Source: Halobacteriales archaeon QH_10_65_19 (GTDB taxonomy: Archaea; Halobacteriota; Halobacteria; Halobacteriales; Haloarculaceae). Taken from it: DNA of 5,547 bases. This document shows, one piece after another, positions 5,160-5,547 of the stretch; the stretch's first letter is position 1; every line of letters starts with the position of its first letter. Made by a program: the position numbers and the translations under genes. The notes under the pieces are model-generated. The model was not told where the DNA came from, did not search any database, and saw nothing but the letters and a program-made list of their open reading frames with translations. The stretch covers positions 2,736 to 8,282 of the forward strand of contig PXQK01000038.1 in the NCBI GenBank assembly GCA_003022085.1, given 5' to 3'.

Positions 5160-5189
5160 GGAGAGTCAGGTTTAAGCGGGAGACTCCCC
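5160..5189. promoter_or_regulatory. Inverted repeat centred on the TATA box of the HTH gene
   Basis: GGAGAGTC (5160-5167) and GACTCCCC (5182-5189) pair at 7 of 8 positions, with a perfect inner GAGTC/GACTC. The 14-bp spacer contains the TATA box TTTAAG (5171-5176), so the symmetry centre at 5174.5 nearly coincides with the box. A protein bound here would block TBP. The downstream HTH protein is the obvious candidate for autorepression, by inference only. Confidence 0.45.
5171..5176 (+). promoter_or_regulatory. TATA box (TTTAAG) of the HTH gene at 5201
   Basis: TTTAAG is centred 27.5 nt before the ATG at 5201, predicting a leaderless mRNA. It is the same hexamer and distance as at 1258, although the two genes are unrelated in sequence. 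Confidence 0.7.
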
Positions 5190-5200
5190 CTGATAGGAAC

Positions 5201-5547
5201 ATGAGCACGACATCGGCCGAGGAGTCCCTCTCAGAGGACGAGCGCCGGGGACTGGAACTCATCCGCGAGACGGGCGGGATCCACCAGAGCAACTTCTGGA
5301 AGGAGCTGGACGTCTCCTCCCGGAAGGGGAGCCGTATTGTCGAATCGCTGCTCGCGAGGGAACTGATCAACCGCGAGGAGACAGTCTACAAGGGACACAA
5401 CACCTATTATCTCTCGCCGACCGCCCAGGACCTGGATTTCTCCCTTTTGATGGCGGGCGATATGCTCTCGCCGTTCGTCGGCGACGAGGAAGTGGACGCG
5501 CGCGACGACGCCTTCTCCCAGTGGGTCATGAACCTCGCTTACGAGGA
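5201..5547 (+). CDS. Small winged helix-turn-helix transcriptional regulator, 3' end cut by the window
   Basis: The first 115 residues are present and the frame is open at the window edge. After an acidic N terminus (1-16), residues 17-73 form a winged helix: LELIRETGGIHQSNFWKEL (18-36), DVSSRKGSRIVESLLARELI (37-56) as turn plus recognition helix, and a wing EETVYKGHNTYYLSP (59-73). The C-terminal part (FSLLMAGDMLSPFVGDEEVD at 80-99, then a helical AFSQWVMNLAY at 104-114) is the dimerisation or signalling part by inference. I recognise this as a widespread haloarchaeal small HTH family, sometimes labelled Lrp/AsnC- or MarR-like, with no known ligand. Members are about this long, so probably only a few residues are missing. 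The ATG is fixed by the TATA box at 27.5 nt. An inverted repeat around that box suggests autoregulation. Confidence 0.85.
   Translation, partial: MSTTSAEESLSEDERRGLELIRETGGIHQSNFWKELDVSSRKGSRIVESLLARELINREETVYKGHNTYYLSPTAQDLDFSLLMAGDMLSPFVGDEEVDARDDAFSQWVMNLAYE

Noticed and set aside
1..5547. CRISPR array, tRNA, rRNA, transposase, toxin-antitoxin or defence cassette
   Set aside because: No regularly spaced repeats, cloverleaf-like segments or matching protein motifs were seen on either strand; the genes are ordinary metabolism and regulators.

Overview
The window is about 65% GC and its proteins are strongly acidic, rich in Asp/Glu and poor in Lys. TATA-like boxes sit about 27 nt before start codons, with no leader. 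Together with the gene families this points to a halophilic archaeon (class Halobacteria), on an ordinary chromosomal stretch. I cannot resolve the genus.

Layout from left to right. Bases 1-259 hold no convincing gene; they are AT-richer and contain short repeats and an imperfect hairpin beyond the end of the arginase gene. Arginase lies on the minus strand (260-1168). It diverges from a winged-helix regulator (1288-1821), which is followed on the same strand by an NDH-2-like FAD/NAD oxidoreductase with its own promoter (1918-3084). Thirteen bases separate that gene from a convergent minus-strand operon, cytidine deaminase (3926-4318) followed by uridine phosphorylase (3098-3925), whose stop and start codons abut exactly (TAG|ATG). 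The cdd promoter faces away from an NRDE/TANGO2-family gene that starts with GTG (4412-5152). A truncated small HTH regulator runs off the right edge (from 5201).

Function. Cdd and the phosphorylase form a pyrimidine-nucleoside salvage/catabolic pair: cytidine to uridine plus ammonia, then uridine plus phosphate to uracil and ribose 1-phosphate. Arginase gives ornithine and urea. The flavoprotein probably passes electrons from NADH to membrane quinone. These are separate metabolic units, not one dedicated system.

The window contains no transposase, integrase, CRISPR array, tRNA, rRNA or recognisable defence cassette, and I found no novel multi-gene system. The points worth a second look are regulatory (inverted repeats centred on or flanking promoters, and consistent leaderless architecture) and biochemical (a His-ligand zinc site in a short cytidine deaminase, a Gln at a usually Glu position of an NDH-2-like enzyme, and a regulator with an unassigned C-terminal domain).
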